A DNA stretch of 64,000 bases from Bacteroidota bacterium (lineage in GTDB: Bacteria > Bacteroidota > Bacteroidia > Chitinophagales > Chitinophagaceae). The DNA lies in the NCBI GenBank assembly GCA_018267515.1, contig JAFDYJ010000053.1, positions 1 through 64,000 on the forward strand, in the 5' to 3' direction. Made by a program: the position numbers and the translations under genes. The notes beneath the pieces were generated by a model. That model saw only the letters and a list, made by a program, of their open reading frames with translations. It was not told where the DNA came from and searched no databases. How positions within the stretch are numbered: the stretch's first letter is position 1; every line of letters starts with the position of its first letter. Below, piece by piece: positions 18,041 through 28,240 of this stretch.

Positions 18041-18474
18041 AAGTATTGAGAAGTTTAGTATTCAGTACTTAGATTATTCTTCAACTTTTAGGCTATTGTA
18101 AAAAGCTAAAATCATTTTATAAATCTGTAAAGCCTCATCAATTAGCGATTCATAAATATCTTTTGTTAAATAATTGACTCTAAAAGCAAGTTCTATTTGA
18201 GTTTGTGATTCATTAATTGATCCCATTGAAAATTCTAAAAATCTTTTAAACTGTTTGTTGGTACCTCTTCCCGCACCTTCAGAAATATTACTTGGAACAG
18301 AGACTGCACAACTTCTAAGCTGAGAAGTAAGCCCATATTTTTCTTCTTTTGGAAAATTTGCACTTATCTCATACACCTTGACCACATATTCCATGGAACG
18401 CTGCCAAATTTTTAGTTCTCTGTAATTGTGCATTCCCATATCTAGATATCTTAATACTAAATACTTTGTACTGG
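18041..18474. mobile_element. putative S23-type insertion between atpD and atpC
   Basis: The interval between atpD and atpC holds one four-helix-bundle gene flanked by imperfect inverted repeats. Core TTTAGTATT at 18054-18062 is matched by AATACTAAA at 18453-18461, with further related AGTACT/TTAGAT bases on each side. AT-rich TAGTATT repeats of this kind commonly border such genes in Bacteroidota (recalled, not checked). Because atpD and atpC are usually adjacent, I infer that the unit was inserted. No transposase is encoded. Confidence 0.5.
18074..18439 (-). CDS. four-helix bundle protein (S23 / 23S rRNA intervening-sequence type)
   Basis: A 121-residue helical protein of the family first seen in intervening sequences of 23S rRNA. 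The hallmarks are NYRELKIWQRSM near the N-terminus, the FPKEEKYGLTSQLRSCAVSVPSNISEGAGR block (about residues 29-58), and FLEFSMGSINESQTQIELA. A second ATG two codons later (18433) is equally possible. It lies 39 nt from each ATP synthase gene and in the same direction, so it would be cotranscribed. Its role is unknown and nothing suggests that it belongs to the ATP synthase. Confidence 0.92.
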   Translation of the reverse strand: MGMHNYRELKIWQRSMEYVVKVYEISANFPKEEKYGLTSQLRSCAVSVPSNISEGAGRGTNKQFKRFLEFSMGSINESQTQIELAFRVNYLTKDIYESLIDEALQIYKMILAFYNSLKVEE

Positions 18475-18478
18475 TCTT

Positions 18479-19990
<1,512 letters not shown>

Positions 19991-20003
19991 TTATTTCAGG
20001 GCG

Positions 20004-20033
20004 CAAAGGTAAGGGGGACAACCTGATTTTCAA
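20004..20033 (-). promoter_or_regulatory. Bacteroidota-type promoter of atpD
   Basis: On the minus strand, TTG (complement of 20031-20033), exactly 19 nt, then TACCTTTG (complement of 20004-20011) matches the TTG-N19-TAnnTTTG consensus. The atpD ATG is 25 nt downstream of the -7 element. A poly-A/poly-T palindrome (CC-A7 to T7-GG, about 20036-20056) abuts the -33 side. Confidence 0.7.
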
Positions 20034-20220
20034 TACCAAAAAAAATGTTTTTTTGGGTTGTGGAAAGAGGGTTGAAAGCTTCCGGAATATTCCCTGTTCT
20101 CACCCCGTTCCCCTAACGTTTTTTGATAATTCGGAGAAAGCAGCCACTATCGTCAACTTCCCTATAAATCACTGACCGGATTTCAAAATAAAATATACAT
20201 TGCATCAAACGAAACTAAAA

Positions 20221-22137
20221 ATGAAAAGAATACTTTATTTCAGTTCAATAGCTCTGTTAGTGGCCTGCAACAATGGCACGGATTCCGATCAAACAAAAGA
20301 AATAAAACAATATTCCATAGAGCAGTTTTATAAGAGTTCACAGGCCATGGGTGGATTTATATCAACTGACGACAGCAAATTGCTGCTTACCAGCAATGAA
20401 AGCGGGATTTTTAATGTCTATGAAATAAATATTACCAGTGGTCAGAAAAAAGAGCTTACCCATTCCACAAAAGAATCAGTTTTTGCAAACGATTATGTAC
20501 CCGGTTCTGCCCACTCAATTTATAGTTCGGATAAGGGAGGAAACGAAAACGATCACTTATTTCTTCTAAAAACAGATGGCACTGTAAGAGACTTAACACC
20601 GGGTGAAAAAGAGAGAGCCGCCTTTTCAGGATGGAGCCGGGATAATAAATTCATGTATTACACCTCCAATAAAAGAGATCCCAGGTTTTTCGATTTATAT
20701 AAGATGGATACAGCCACCTGGACACCTAAAATGATCTATACAAATGAGTCTGGTTTTGACATAGGAGCATTGTCAGATAATGAAAAATACCTGGCCTTAG
20801 TCCAAAATATAACTACCTCACAAACTCATCTATTCATTCTTGACCTGCAGAGCAAACAATTGAGAAAAATAGACAATGATAGCAGTGAAAGCGCAAACAG
20901 ACCATTACAATTTTCTTTAGATAATCAGTCGCTCTATTATACTACTGATGAAGGAAGCGAATACCAGCACATCATGAAATACAATATTGCAAGCGGTGCG
21001 AAAGAAAATTTCTTTTCCACCAAATGGGATGTCATGTATATGTACACTTCACGAAATGAAAAGTACAGGGTGATTGCTGTCAATGAAGATGGGCATAACA
21101 AACTTTATGTTTTTGATCATAAAACCGGCAACCCGATTGATTTTCCAAAAATTGAAGATGGAGATATACAGACTGTAAGTATTTCAAATAGCGAAAATAA
21201 AATGAGCCTGACAGTCGGAGACGATAAATCACCCAATAATATTTATATATACGACTTTACTACAAAAGACCTGAAAAAACTAACCAATACTTTAAACCCG
21301 GAAATAGACGCCAATGATCTTGTATCGGCCACTGTGGTCCGGTATAAATCTTTTGATGGTTTAGAAATCCCTGCCATTTATTATAAACCACATCAGGCGA
21401 GTGCAAAGAACAAAGTTCCTGCATTAGTATGGGTACATGGCGGGCCGGGTGGTCAATCCCGAACCGGTTATTTTGCGTTGATCCAGTTCCTGGTCAATCA
21501 TGGTTACGCAATATTGGCCGTCAACAACCGTGGAAGCAGCGGTTATGGAAAATCTTTTAATAAAATGGATAACCGAAATCATGGTGATAAAGATTTAAAT
21601 GACTGTGTTTGGGGCAAAAAATTTCTTGCCGGACTTGATTATATAGACTCATCGAAAATTGGAATTATTGGCGGTTCTTATGGAGGATATCTGACGTTAG
21701 CTGCCCTGGCATTTAAGCCCGATGAGTTCAAAGTTGGCGTTGACCTGTTTGGTGTCACCAATTTTCTGAGAACATTAAAAGAAATACCTCCATACTGGGA
21801 GTCATTTAAAAAAGCGTTGTACGAAGAAATTGGAGATCCTAATACTGAAGATACTGTAAGGTTGAAACAATATTCTCCATTACTGCATGCTTCCAATATT
21901 AAAAGACCTTTAATGGTATTGCAGGGTGCAAATGATCCCCGGGTACTGAAAATTGAAAGTGACGAAATTGTTGAGGCTGTTAAGAAAAATAATATACCGG
22001 TTGAATATGTGGTCTTCGAAGACGAGGGTCACGGTTTTGTAAAAAAGGAAAACGAAATTAAAGGGTATGGTCAGATTTTAATTTTCCTTGACAAATACCT
22101 GAAAGCCGGATCCGAAGGAATCAAAAAGGATCAGTAA
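20221..22137 (+). CDS. S9-family prolyl oligopeptidase-like lipoprotein
   Basis: A 638-residue serine peptidase of the S9 (prolyl oligopeptidase/acylaminoacyl peptidase) family. ATG 20221 gives a lipoprotein signal with lipobox LLVAC (Cys16); an in-frame TTG at 20200 only adds seven residues before it. An N-terminal beta-propeller of WD-like strands (about 35-365) precedes the alpha/beta hydrolase domain. The catalytic triad is Ser486 in GGSYGG, Asp572 in GANDPR and His604 in EGHGF. PALVWVHGGPGGQS marks the oxyanion region. It probably degrades peptides in the periplasm or at the cell surface. Transcription diverges from atpD. Confidence 0.92.
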   Translation: MKRILYFSSIALLVACNNGTDSDQTKEIKQYSIEQFYKSSQAMGGFISTDDSKLLLTSNESGIFNVYEINITSGQKKELTHSTKESVFANDYVPGSAHSIYSSDKGGNENDHLFLLKTDGTVRDLTPGEKERAAFSGWSRDNKFMYYTSNKRDPRFFDLYKMDTATWTPKMIYTNESGFDIGALSDNEKYLALVQNITTSQTHLFILDLQSKQLRKIDNDSSESANRPLQFSLDNQSLYYTTDEGSEYQHIMKYNIASGAKENFFSTKWDVMYMYTSRNEKYRVIAVNEDGHNKLYVFDHKTGNPIDFPKIEDGDIQTVSISNSENKMSLTVGDDKSPNNIYIYDFTTKDLKKLTNTLNPEIDANDLVSATVVRYKSFDGLEIPAIYYKPHQASAKNKVPALVWVHGGPGGQSRTGYFALIQFLVNHGYAILAVNNRGSSGYGKSFNKMDNRNHGDKDLNDCVWGKKFLAGLDYIDSSKIGIIGGSYGGYLTLAALAFKPDEFKVGVDLFGVTNFLRTLKEIPPYWESFKKALYEEIGDPNTEDTVRLKQYSPLLHASNIKRPLMVLQGANDPRVLKIESDEIVEAVKKNNIPVEYVVFEDEGHGFVKKENEIKGYGQILIFLDKYLKAGSEGIKKDQ

Positions 22138-22187
22138 AATTAGTTCGAAATCAAAAGCTTTATCGCCTGTATGATTCGCATACTGAG

Positions 22188-22229
22188 ATTTGAAGTGTCC
22201 TTATTTCAAGAACACAGGGACATTCAAAT
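22188..22229. repeat. inverted repeat downstream of the S9 peptidase
   Basis: ATTTGAAGTGTCC (22188-22200) pairs with GGACATTCAAAT (22218-22229) except for one bulged base, enclosing a 17-nt loop. No T-run follows immediately, so it is a weak terminator candidate or a processing or end structure for the preceding mRNA. Confidence 0.4.
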
Positions 22230-22314
22230 CAACATTTATCCTTATTTCTTTTTCCTCAATACTCTTTTATGCTGCTTAAGCTAATGAGGTGTTATCATTA
22301 TTCGTTGTTTCTTT

Positions 22315-22322
22315 TACATTTG
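22315..22322 (+). promoter_or_regulatory. -7 element TACATTTG upstream of the GNAT-like gene
   Basis: An exact match to TAnnTTTG, 16 nt before the ATG at 22339. The -33 region has only a weak TTAT around 22292-22295. It implies a very short leader of about 10-12 nt. Confidence 0.5.
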
Positions 22323-22338
22323 CCGTTCAATTGTTTTT

Positions 22339-23538
22339 ATGCAACTGGTGGAAGTTAAAGACAGGCAGACTGGTAAAGACTTTCTGAAAGTAAATGTTAT
22401 TATCAATGGGATGAGCCCCGGCTATATTCGTCCTCTTGATAAAGATGTTTCTTTTGTATTTGATAAAAACAAGAATAAAGCCTTTCGCTATGGTGAAACA
22501 ATCCGATGGATTTTGCTAGACAAGGAAGACCAACTGATTGGCCGTATCGCCGCCTTTGTCAATAAAAAATACAAAACCATCGGAGATGATGTGCCGGTAG
22601 GGGGCATCGGCTTTTTTGATTGTATCAATAATCAATTTGCTGCGGATATGCTGTTTGATGTTGCCAGGCATTGGTTGATGCAAAAGGGAATGCAAGCCAT
22701 GGACGGCCCGATCAACTTTGGAGAAAGAGACCGTTGGTGGGGGCTGGTCGTTCAGGGAACGGAAATTCCTCCGATGTATTGTATGAATTTTAATCCACCT
22801 TATTATCAGCAGTTATTTGAAAACTATGGCTTCAAAAAATTCTTTAACCAGATTTGTTTTGCTTTAAAGGTGAAAGAGAGATTACAGCAGAAGTTCTTTG
22901 ACCGGCATGCAGAATGTGCAGCAGATCCCAATTTCAGTTCAGCGCATATAAAAAAAAATCAGCTGGAAAAATTTACCAGGGATTTTACCATTGTTTACAA
23001 CAAAGCCTGGGCCGGTCATGGCGGGATGAAACAACTGGAAGAAAGGGTAGTTCTTAAAATGTTTAGGAACATGAGACAGGTAATGGATGAGCGAATTAAC
23101 TGGTTTGTATATTACAAAGGAGAGCCTATTGGTATCTGGATCAATTTGCCTGATTTGAATCAGTGGTTCAAATACCTGGATGGAAACTTCAACCTTTGGA
23201 GCAGATTGAAATTTTTCTGGATAAAAACAACCATAAGAAATAAAAAATTTACCGGGCTCGTCTTTGGAGTAGTACCTGAGTTTCAGGGCAAGGGAGTAGA
23301 CAGCTATTTAATAGTAGAAAGCGCTAAAATGGTACAAGGGGTTCACATTGAAAACGGAATTTATAAAAACGGGACCCCCATTTATGATGATTATGAAATG
23401 CAATGGGTCGGCGAGTTTAATCCCAAAATGATCAATGTTGCTGAAGCATTAGGAACTTACAGAAGTCGTATTCTCACAACGTACCGCTATTTATTTGACA
23501 GAGCTAAAGAATTTAAACCTCACCCGGTGCTTACATAA
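22339..23538 (+). CDS. GNAT-like protein of unknown function
   Basis: A 399-residue soluble protein. The N-terminal part (about 1-175) contains an acetyltransferase-like core with RIAAFVNKKYKT and VGGIGFFDCINN, then MDGPINFGERDRWWGLV. The C-terminal part has a second GNAT-like pattern ending GVVPEFQGKGVDSYLI, which resembles the acetyl-CoA-binding R/QxxGxG/A loop. I read it as a tandem or extended GNAT protein common in Bacteroidota. No substrate can be proposed. It is followed after 63 nt by dnaX on the same strand. Confidence 0.75.
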   Translation: MQLVEVKDRQTGKDFLKVNVIINGMSPGYIRPLDKDVSFVFDKNKNKAFRYGETIRWILLDKEDQLIGRIAAFVNKKYKTIGDDVPVGGIGFFDCINNQFAADMLFDVARHWLMQKGMQAMDGPINFGERDRWWGLVVQGTEIPPMYCMNFNPPYYQQLFENYGFKKFFNQICFALKVKERLQQKFFDRHAECAADPNFSSAHIKKNQLEKFTRDFTIVYNKAWAGHGGMKQLEERVVLKMFRNMRQVMDERINWFVYYKGEPIGIWINLPDLNQWFKYLDGNFNLWSRLKFFWIKTTIRNKKFTGLVFGVVPEFQGKGVDSYLIVESAKMVQGVHIENGIYKNGTPIYDDYEMQWVGEFNPKMINVAEALGTYRSRILTTYRYLFDRAKEFKPHPVLT

Positions 23539-23601
23539 AAATTTATTCACAACTGTTTTCTTTTCCCGATGAATTAAGAGGGTTTCTTAAATTGCAGGTC
23601 C

Positions 23602-25410
23602 ATGGATAAATTTATCGTTTCAGCAAGAAAGTACAGACCACAGACTTTTGATACAGTAGTTGGGCAATCACATATAACCACTACACTGAAAAATGCAATC
23701 AGGAATCACCAACTGGCCCATGCTTTTTTATTTTGCGGCCCCCGGGGTGTGGGAAAAACTACCTGTGCCCGTATTCTGGCAAAAACCATCAATTGTGAAC
23801 ATCCCACAAAAGAGGGAGAAGCCTGTAATAAATGTAATTCCTGTAAATCCTTTAATGAAGGTACCTCGCTGAATTATTTTGAATTGGATGCCGCCTCTAA
23901 CAATTCTGTAGATGATATACGTGAACTGGTAAACCAGGTACGTTTCGTACCTCAAAGCGGGCAATATAAAGTATATGTAATAGACGAGGTACATATGCTT
24001 ACTTCAAATGCCTTTAATGCATTTTTAAAAACATTGGAAGAACCCCCGCCCTATGCCATTTTTATTTTAGCTACTACAGAAAAACATAAAATTATTCCCA
24101 CTATTCTCAGCCGCTGCCAGATTTTCGATTTCAAACGCATTACTATTGATGATACCGTAGAACATCTTAAGGCAATCTGCAGCAAAGAAGATATAACAGC
24201 CGATGATCCCTCACTACATGTGATAGCACAAAAAAGTGAAGGCTGCATGCGTGATGCACTTAGCATCCTGGATAAAATTGTAAGCTTTACAAATGGGCAA
24301 TTGAATTATTCCAATACACTGGAACATCTCAACATTCTGGACGATGACTATTATTTCAAGCTGATGGATTATATTCTGCAACAGGATCTTGCAGCAGCCC
24401 TGTTGTTGTATGATGAAATCAATCGCAAGGGTTTTGACGGCGAGCTGGTACTAATTGGATTTGCAGAGTTTATTCGAAACCTGCTGGTGAGTAAAGATGA
24501 AAAAGTAGCCGGTCTATTGGAGGTTGTGGAAAGCTTTAAAGAAAAATATATTAAAACAGCAAAAAATGCATCCGCTGCAGTTTTGGTCAGCGCATTGAAT
24601 ATTCTGAACCAGGCTGAACTTAACTATAAAGTTTCACGCAATAAAAGATTGCTTGTTGAACTGACACTCATCAAACTTTGTTACCTGCAACAGGCAATTG
24701 AACTTACTTCAGAAGGAGGCGGTATCACAAAAAAAAAAGTAGTTGAAACCCCTCTGGCCTTTCGCATTGCAGCTATTAAGCCTTTTAATAAGAAAGAAGA
24801 AAATAAGCTCGCAAAAACAAAATCCCGGACTTCGGATGCAAAATTAATTGTAGATACAACAACCGGGAAAAAAAACAAGCCTGAAAAATCATTAGTTACT
24901 GAAGAACTGCCATCCTATCCTCAGCCTCAGTCAAACAGTACAACTAATCCGGCTAATTCCAGGCTGGTTGCTCTTGATAAACTCAGGGATCAATTCAGAA
25001 ACAATGGTGACAATTCAAATGATAAAATGAATCACCCGCTGCAAGCTGAGCAATTACAAATGGCTTGGACTGATTATATACAGATTCTGAAAGATGCTAA
25101 AAATCCTGCTGTTCCAAGTTTTGAACGTTCAATATTACGGGTGAAAGATGCTGAATCTTTTGAAGTAGTCAGTAATAATAATCTGGAACAAAAATTTATT
25201 GAAAAAGAACGCAATAAGCTTTTTTCCTTTCTCAAACATCAATTACACAACAATCTCCTCCGGTTTAATGTAATCGTGTCAGACAATCCTTCAGAACAAA
25301 TTACAGGCGAAGTTCCATTAACCATCAGTCAACAATTTCAAAAAATGGCAGAGCAGTATCCGCTGCTTAAAGAACTCAAAGACAGGTTGGGGCTCGAGCT
25401 GGACTATTGA
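23602..25410 (+). CDS. dnaX: DNA polymerase III subunits gamma/tau (DnaX)
   Basis: The clamp-loader ATPase subunit of the replicase. The 602-residue protein has Walker A GPRGVGKT at 46-53, a zinc-binding Cys set (C65, C75, C78, C81), Walker B-type DEVH at 128-131, and the SRC sensor 1/arginine-finger motif at 170-172. The C-terminal third (about 375-602) is a variable, lysine-rich linker and tau-like region. No slippery A-run with an adjacent hairpin stands out. A run of nine A at 24729-24737 (in TCAC-A9-GTAG) is worth noting for possible programmed frameshifting to make a short gamma form, but this is inference. Confidence 0.96.
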   Translation: MDKFIVSARKYRPQTFDTVVGQSHITTTLKNAIRNHQLAHAFLFCGPRGVGKTTCARILAKTINCEHPTKEGEACNKCNSCKSFNEGTSLNYFELDAASNNSVDDIRELVNQVRFVPQSGQYKVYVIDEVHMLTSNAFNAFLKTLEEPPPYAIFILATTEKHKIIPTILSRCQIFDFKRITIDDTVEHLKAICSKEDITADDPSLHVIAQKSEGCMRDALSILDKIVSFTNGQLNYSNTLEHLNILDDDYYFKLMDYILQQDLAAALLLYDEINRKGFDGELVLIGFAEFIRNLLVSKDEKVAGLLEVVESFKEKYIKTAKNASAAVLVSALNILNQAELNYKVSRNKRLLVELTLIKLCYLQQAIELTSEGGGITKKKVVETPLAFRIAAIKPFNKKEENKLAKTKSRTSDAKLIVDTTTGKKNKPEKSLVTEELPSYPQPQSNSTTNPANSRLVALDKLRDQFRNNGDNSNDKMNHPLQAEQLQMAWTDYIQILKDAKNPAVPSFERSILRVKDAESFEVVSNNNLEQKFIEKERNKLFSFLKHQLHNNLLRFNVIVSDNPSEQITGEVPLTISQQFQKMAEQYPLLKELKDRLGLELDY

Positions 25411-25510
25411 CATTTATCAAATACTTTCGAAATATCACTATACATCGCTATATAGTAAACTTTCTAATAAAATAGAGTACTTGTAGTATTGACATTATTT
25501 ATGAAATGAA

Positions 25511-25529
25511 GTTCTTTTGTATTAAGAAC
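25511..25529. repeat. short inverted repeat before the 69-residue gene
   Basis: GTTCTT (25511-25516) and AAGAAC (25524-25529) are separated by seven bases, 8 nt upstream of the ATG at 25538. TTCTTTTG inside it resembles a -7 element, with TTG about 20 nt upstream. It could be an operator over a promoter or a small mRNA hairpin. Confidence 0.35.
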
Positions 25530-25537
25530 GTTATACT

Positions 25538-25747
25538 ATGCAATTAATGATGTATTTAGGAAATGACCTGATTGAAGCCATCACCTTAGAGCCGGATCGT
25601 ATCTCCAAACCCGGCTATCTTGGCAATTTCAAAAGAGCATTGAAAGAAAAATATAACGACCTGATTCTTCAACAAGGTGAAAAGCCGGAATTTCTTGTAG
25701 CAGAACCTATCAGGAAAGTAACGGTCCTGCCTAAAAAAATAAGTTGA
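25538..25747 (+). CDS. small protein of unknown function (69 aa)
   Basis: A 69-residue protein beginning MQLMMYLGNDLIEAI, with a mixed charged sequence and no membrane segment or signal peptide. An alternative start is the Met at 25547. Residues about 19-45 look like an amphipathic helix (YLGNFKRALKEKYNDLILQQ). Such short proteins occur downstream of housekeeping genes in Chitinophagaceae, but I cannot name a family. It has its own upstream hairpin and a possible promoter, is 127 nt from dnaX, and faces the minus-strand gene at 25882. Confidence 0.6.
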   Translation: MQLMMYLGNDLIEAITLEPDRISKPGYLGNFKRALKEKYNDLILQQGEKPEFLVAEPIRKVTVLPKKIS

Positions 25748-25827
25748 TATTTCTATCTTTTTAAAGATTACCAAACCCGAACCAGGACTCCTTGTTATGG
25801 ATATCAATTAAGCCGCTACTTCAAACT

Positions 25828-25853
25828 AAAAAAAAGCCCGCTTTTGGCGAGCT
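25828..25853 (-). terminator. intrinsic terminator of the DUF6600-like gene
   Basis: On the minus strand, AGCTCGC (complement of 25847-25853), a 5-nt loop and GCGGGCT (complement of 25835-25841) form a 7-bp stem with one G-U pair. A run of eight T follows (complement of 25828-25835). It lies 29 nt after the stop codon of the gene ending at 25882. Confidence 0.8.
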
Positions 25854-25881
25854 TCGTTTACACCCGGTAAATAAGAAAATT

Positions 25882-27195
25882 TTATCCTTGCCTTCTTTCT
25901 GATCTGCCAGTTCTGCCGAAATTTCTATTTCCACGGTCCCGACTTCCATTATCACGGCGTTCAAATTTCCGGGGCTCTTCAATTTTTCTTTGTTGACTAT
26001 TATTCTGATCTCCCCAACTACGCCTTTCATTAGTTCGACTGTTGTCCTGAGTCGGTTGTTGCCTCTTCTCAAATGGTTTAAAACTTCTATCACTGTTATT
26101 GTTATTATTGTTCTGATTGTTACTTCTATCCTGAAATTTACGGCGATCAGAATTTTGCCCCGTATTTTGATCTTGTCTTTGCCTTTGTCCAAAAGGATTT
26201 GCCTGGTCTTGATTATTTCTTTGAGGGAGATTGTTAGTCCTTTCCTCACCAGGATTCCTGTCTTTTCTTCCCTGCCATCCGGTATTATCATTTTCCGGCT
26301 TTATTGGATTGTTATTATTTGTTTCTTTCTGCCCAGGCAAATTATTATGCCTGTTAAATGCATTATCACTCCTCTCCCATCTTTCATTTTGCTGAGGAGT
26401 TGTATTGTAGCGGCTAAAACTCCGTGGAGCGAACTGATTGTTATCATTTTTTTCTACATTTGGGCGATACATAGTGATGGAATTATTTCTGAAATCTGTT
26501 CTCCCGGGCCGGTCTGAGTCACGAAATGAAACGGAACGGATTCGTTCATGAGTGTATCGTTCCACTTCTGAACGGCGAGGGCCGTTAACAAAGACATTAC
26601 GACTCCGGCTTCCATAGAAATTATAGTTATTTATAATGGTGGTATTATGTATGATATTAACATTCATCCGGGGACTGACACAGTAATCATAGATCCGGCG
26701 TGAAGTAATATATCTTCTCGGAGCAAAGCACCAATAGTCAACGGGCGGCGCATAGCTGCCGATTGAAATATTGATTGATATTCCCGGCCGTAATGGGGCC
26801 CAGCCATAATAATCACCTCCTCCTCTCCATGCTACCCAGGCGGGTGACCAATCGTATCCCGGCATCCAAAGCCAACCATAGGCCGGATCAAAAAACCAAC
26901 GTCCATAATGGAATGGGGCCCAGCCCCAATCATAATCGGATACCCAGATCCATTCGTATTCATCTGACCATTCCCAATGCCCCATTGTACTATAGGGGCG
27001 AAAGCCGGATCCTACATTCGGGTTCCATACATATCCATATTCCGGGTAATCAATCCAGTGGCCATAAGGACTCAGATTGTCATAAAATACCTGGAATGAA
27101 ATTCCCGCTGAAACCTGAGCTGATGCCGTATTACGAAACGGCATCAACAGTGCCATGGCAATAGCAACGATTGAGACTTTTAAAATTTGTTTCAT
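25882..27195 (-). CDS. secreted DUF6600-like protein with Asn/Gln/Arg-rich tail
   Basis: A 437-residue exported protein. Residues 1-27 form a signal peptide ending ASA. Residues about 30-150 hold repeated aromatic motifs (YPEYGYVWNP, GHWEWSDEYEWIWVSDYDWGWAPFHYGRW, YGWLWMPGYDWSPAWVAWR, YGWAPL) typical of the DUF6600/YXWGxW-type domain. From about residue 235 the protein is low-complexity and rich in N, Q, R and G, with an Arg-rich end (RGNRNFGRTGRSERRQG). The tail looks disordered and may bind polyanions or the envelope, but that is inference. It ends in a clear terminator. Function unknown. Confidence 0.85.
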   Translation of the reverse strand: MKQILKVSIVAIAMALLMPFRNTASAQVSAGISFQVFYDNLSPYGHWIDYPEYGYVWNPNVGSGFRPYSTMGHWEWSDEYEWIWVSDYDWGWAPFHYGRWFFDPAYGWLWMPGYDWSPAWVAWRGGGDYYGWAPLRPGISINISIGSYAPPVDYWCFAPRRYITSRRIYDYCVSPRMNVNIIHNTTIINNYNFYGSRSRNVFVNGPRRSEVERYTHERIRSVSFRDSDRPGRTDFRNNSITMYRPNVEKNDNNQFAPRSFSRYNTTPQQNERWERSDNAFNRHNNLPGQKETNNNNPIKPENDNTGWQGRKDRNPGEERTNNLPQRNNQDQANPFGQRQRQDQNTGQNSDRRKFQDRSNNQNNNNNNSDRSFKPFEKRQQPTQDNSRTNERRSWGDQNNSQQRKIEEPRKFERRDNGSRDRGNRNFGRTGRSERRQG

Positions 27196-27451
27196 AGAAA
27201 TTCTTTTTACGGTTAAAAAAATGTTTCACAACTCCTGTGAAGTAAGACTCGATTACTATGCCATTGTTAGGAATGGATAACGGCTTTTAAGAAATTATTA
27301 TGAAAAAGCTTCCAACTCAATTTTGAATTGATCTGAGTAAAACAAAATTGGATATGGACTATTTCAAAAAATATCAATAGTCAACCCGAACCATTGCATA
27401 TAAAAACAAAATGCCGTGGGTCCTTATTTAAGAAACAATGCCGGTTATGAA

Positions 27452-27982
27452 CTATTTCTTCACATTAACATTTACGGTAGTAGCTAATTTGCTTCCATAT
27501 GATCTGTGAATCCCATCAGCAAATTGTAAAGTGAGTTTATGTTTACCGGGTGTTAGTTTTATTTCAGCTTCTGTCTGCCCTTTTCCATAATGAATATGTG
27601 CTGAGTCTGTAGGAACTACGGTTCCGAGTGCCAGAGAATCTTCAGCATCAATGAAAATGTGGAAATGGCCGCTACCCGCTACAACAGGCCCGATGGTATC
27701 TACGCTCATCTTATCCACTCCCATTTCAACTTTGAAAGGTGAACTGATAGTAGCATTATTCTTTACATTCTTAAAAAATACCCGTGCACCTTCAGTAACA
27801 GCAGGCACACCCGAAACACTTGAACTATTCATATTCATACTATGAGAAGTATCGCTCTTCATGGTATTTAAAGAATCAGTACCATTTGCGGATTCCTTTC
27901 CGGAATTATTACAGGAAGCCAGAACTAAAGAACAAACAGCAACAAAAATTAATTTCCTTTTCATACTTGATTTTTTTTTCAA
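27452..27982 (-). CDS. DUF4399-domain lipoprotein
   Basis: A 176-residue lipoprotein with lipobox LASC (Cys24); the start may instead be the Met at residue 7. After a Ser/Asn-rich linker comes a beta-rich domain: VFFKNVKNNATISSPFKVEMGV, GHFHIFID, HIHYGKGQTEAEIKLTPGKHKLTLQFADGIHRSY. This matches DUF4399, a small domain found in periplasmic or secreted proteins. The several His residues (GHFHIF, HIHYG) might bind a metal, which is inference. It stands alone, with 256 and 258 nt of noncoding DNA on its two sides in which I see nothing else. Confidence 0.87.
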   Translation of the reverse strand: MKKKSSMKRKLIFVAVCSLVLASCNNSGKESANGTDSLNTMKSDTSHSMNMNSSSVSGVPAVTEGARVFFKNVKNNATISSPFKVEMGVDKMSVDTIGPVVAGSGHFHIFIDAEDSLALGTVVPTDSAHIHYGKGQTEAEIKLTPGKHKLTLQFADGIHRSYGSKLATTVNVNVKK

Positions 27983-28240
27983 AGGTAATCTAATCCGGCG
28001 ATGACTATACCAAGTAAATGTTATGCACTTGTGAACAGTAGGTACTGTAAACTAATGCCCGAAAACATTTTCCTATAATACTTCGGTAGATCTTATCAGA
28101 AATTCACTTTCCCTTCAAATGATGTCTTACATCTAAATTCAGGGTCTGATGACAAAAAAAAGCCAGTTCTGAATAAAAAGACAGTAAAAGATTGTTTTAG
28201 AAAATTAAGTTCTTTTACAATTTCAGCAGATATTTGAAAC

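Noticed and set aside
20036..20056. A7-T7 palindrome beside the atpD promoter
   Set aside because: It is a homopolymer-type palindrome of low information and could arise by composition; not listed as a separate element.
25821..26291. 156-residue minus-strand frame overlapping the DUF6600-like gene
   Set aside because: It lies in another frame of the low-complexity region of that gene; it is rich in repeats and has no motif or start context.
25990..26517. 175-residue plus-strand frame opposite the DUF6600-like gene
   Set aside because: It is the antisense reading of a low-complexity coding region, where long open frames arise by composition alone.
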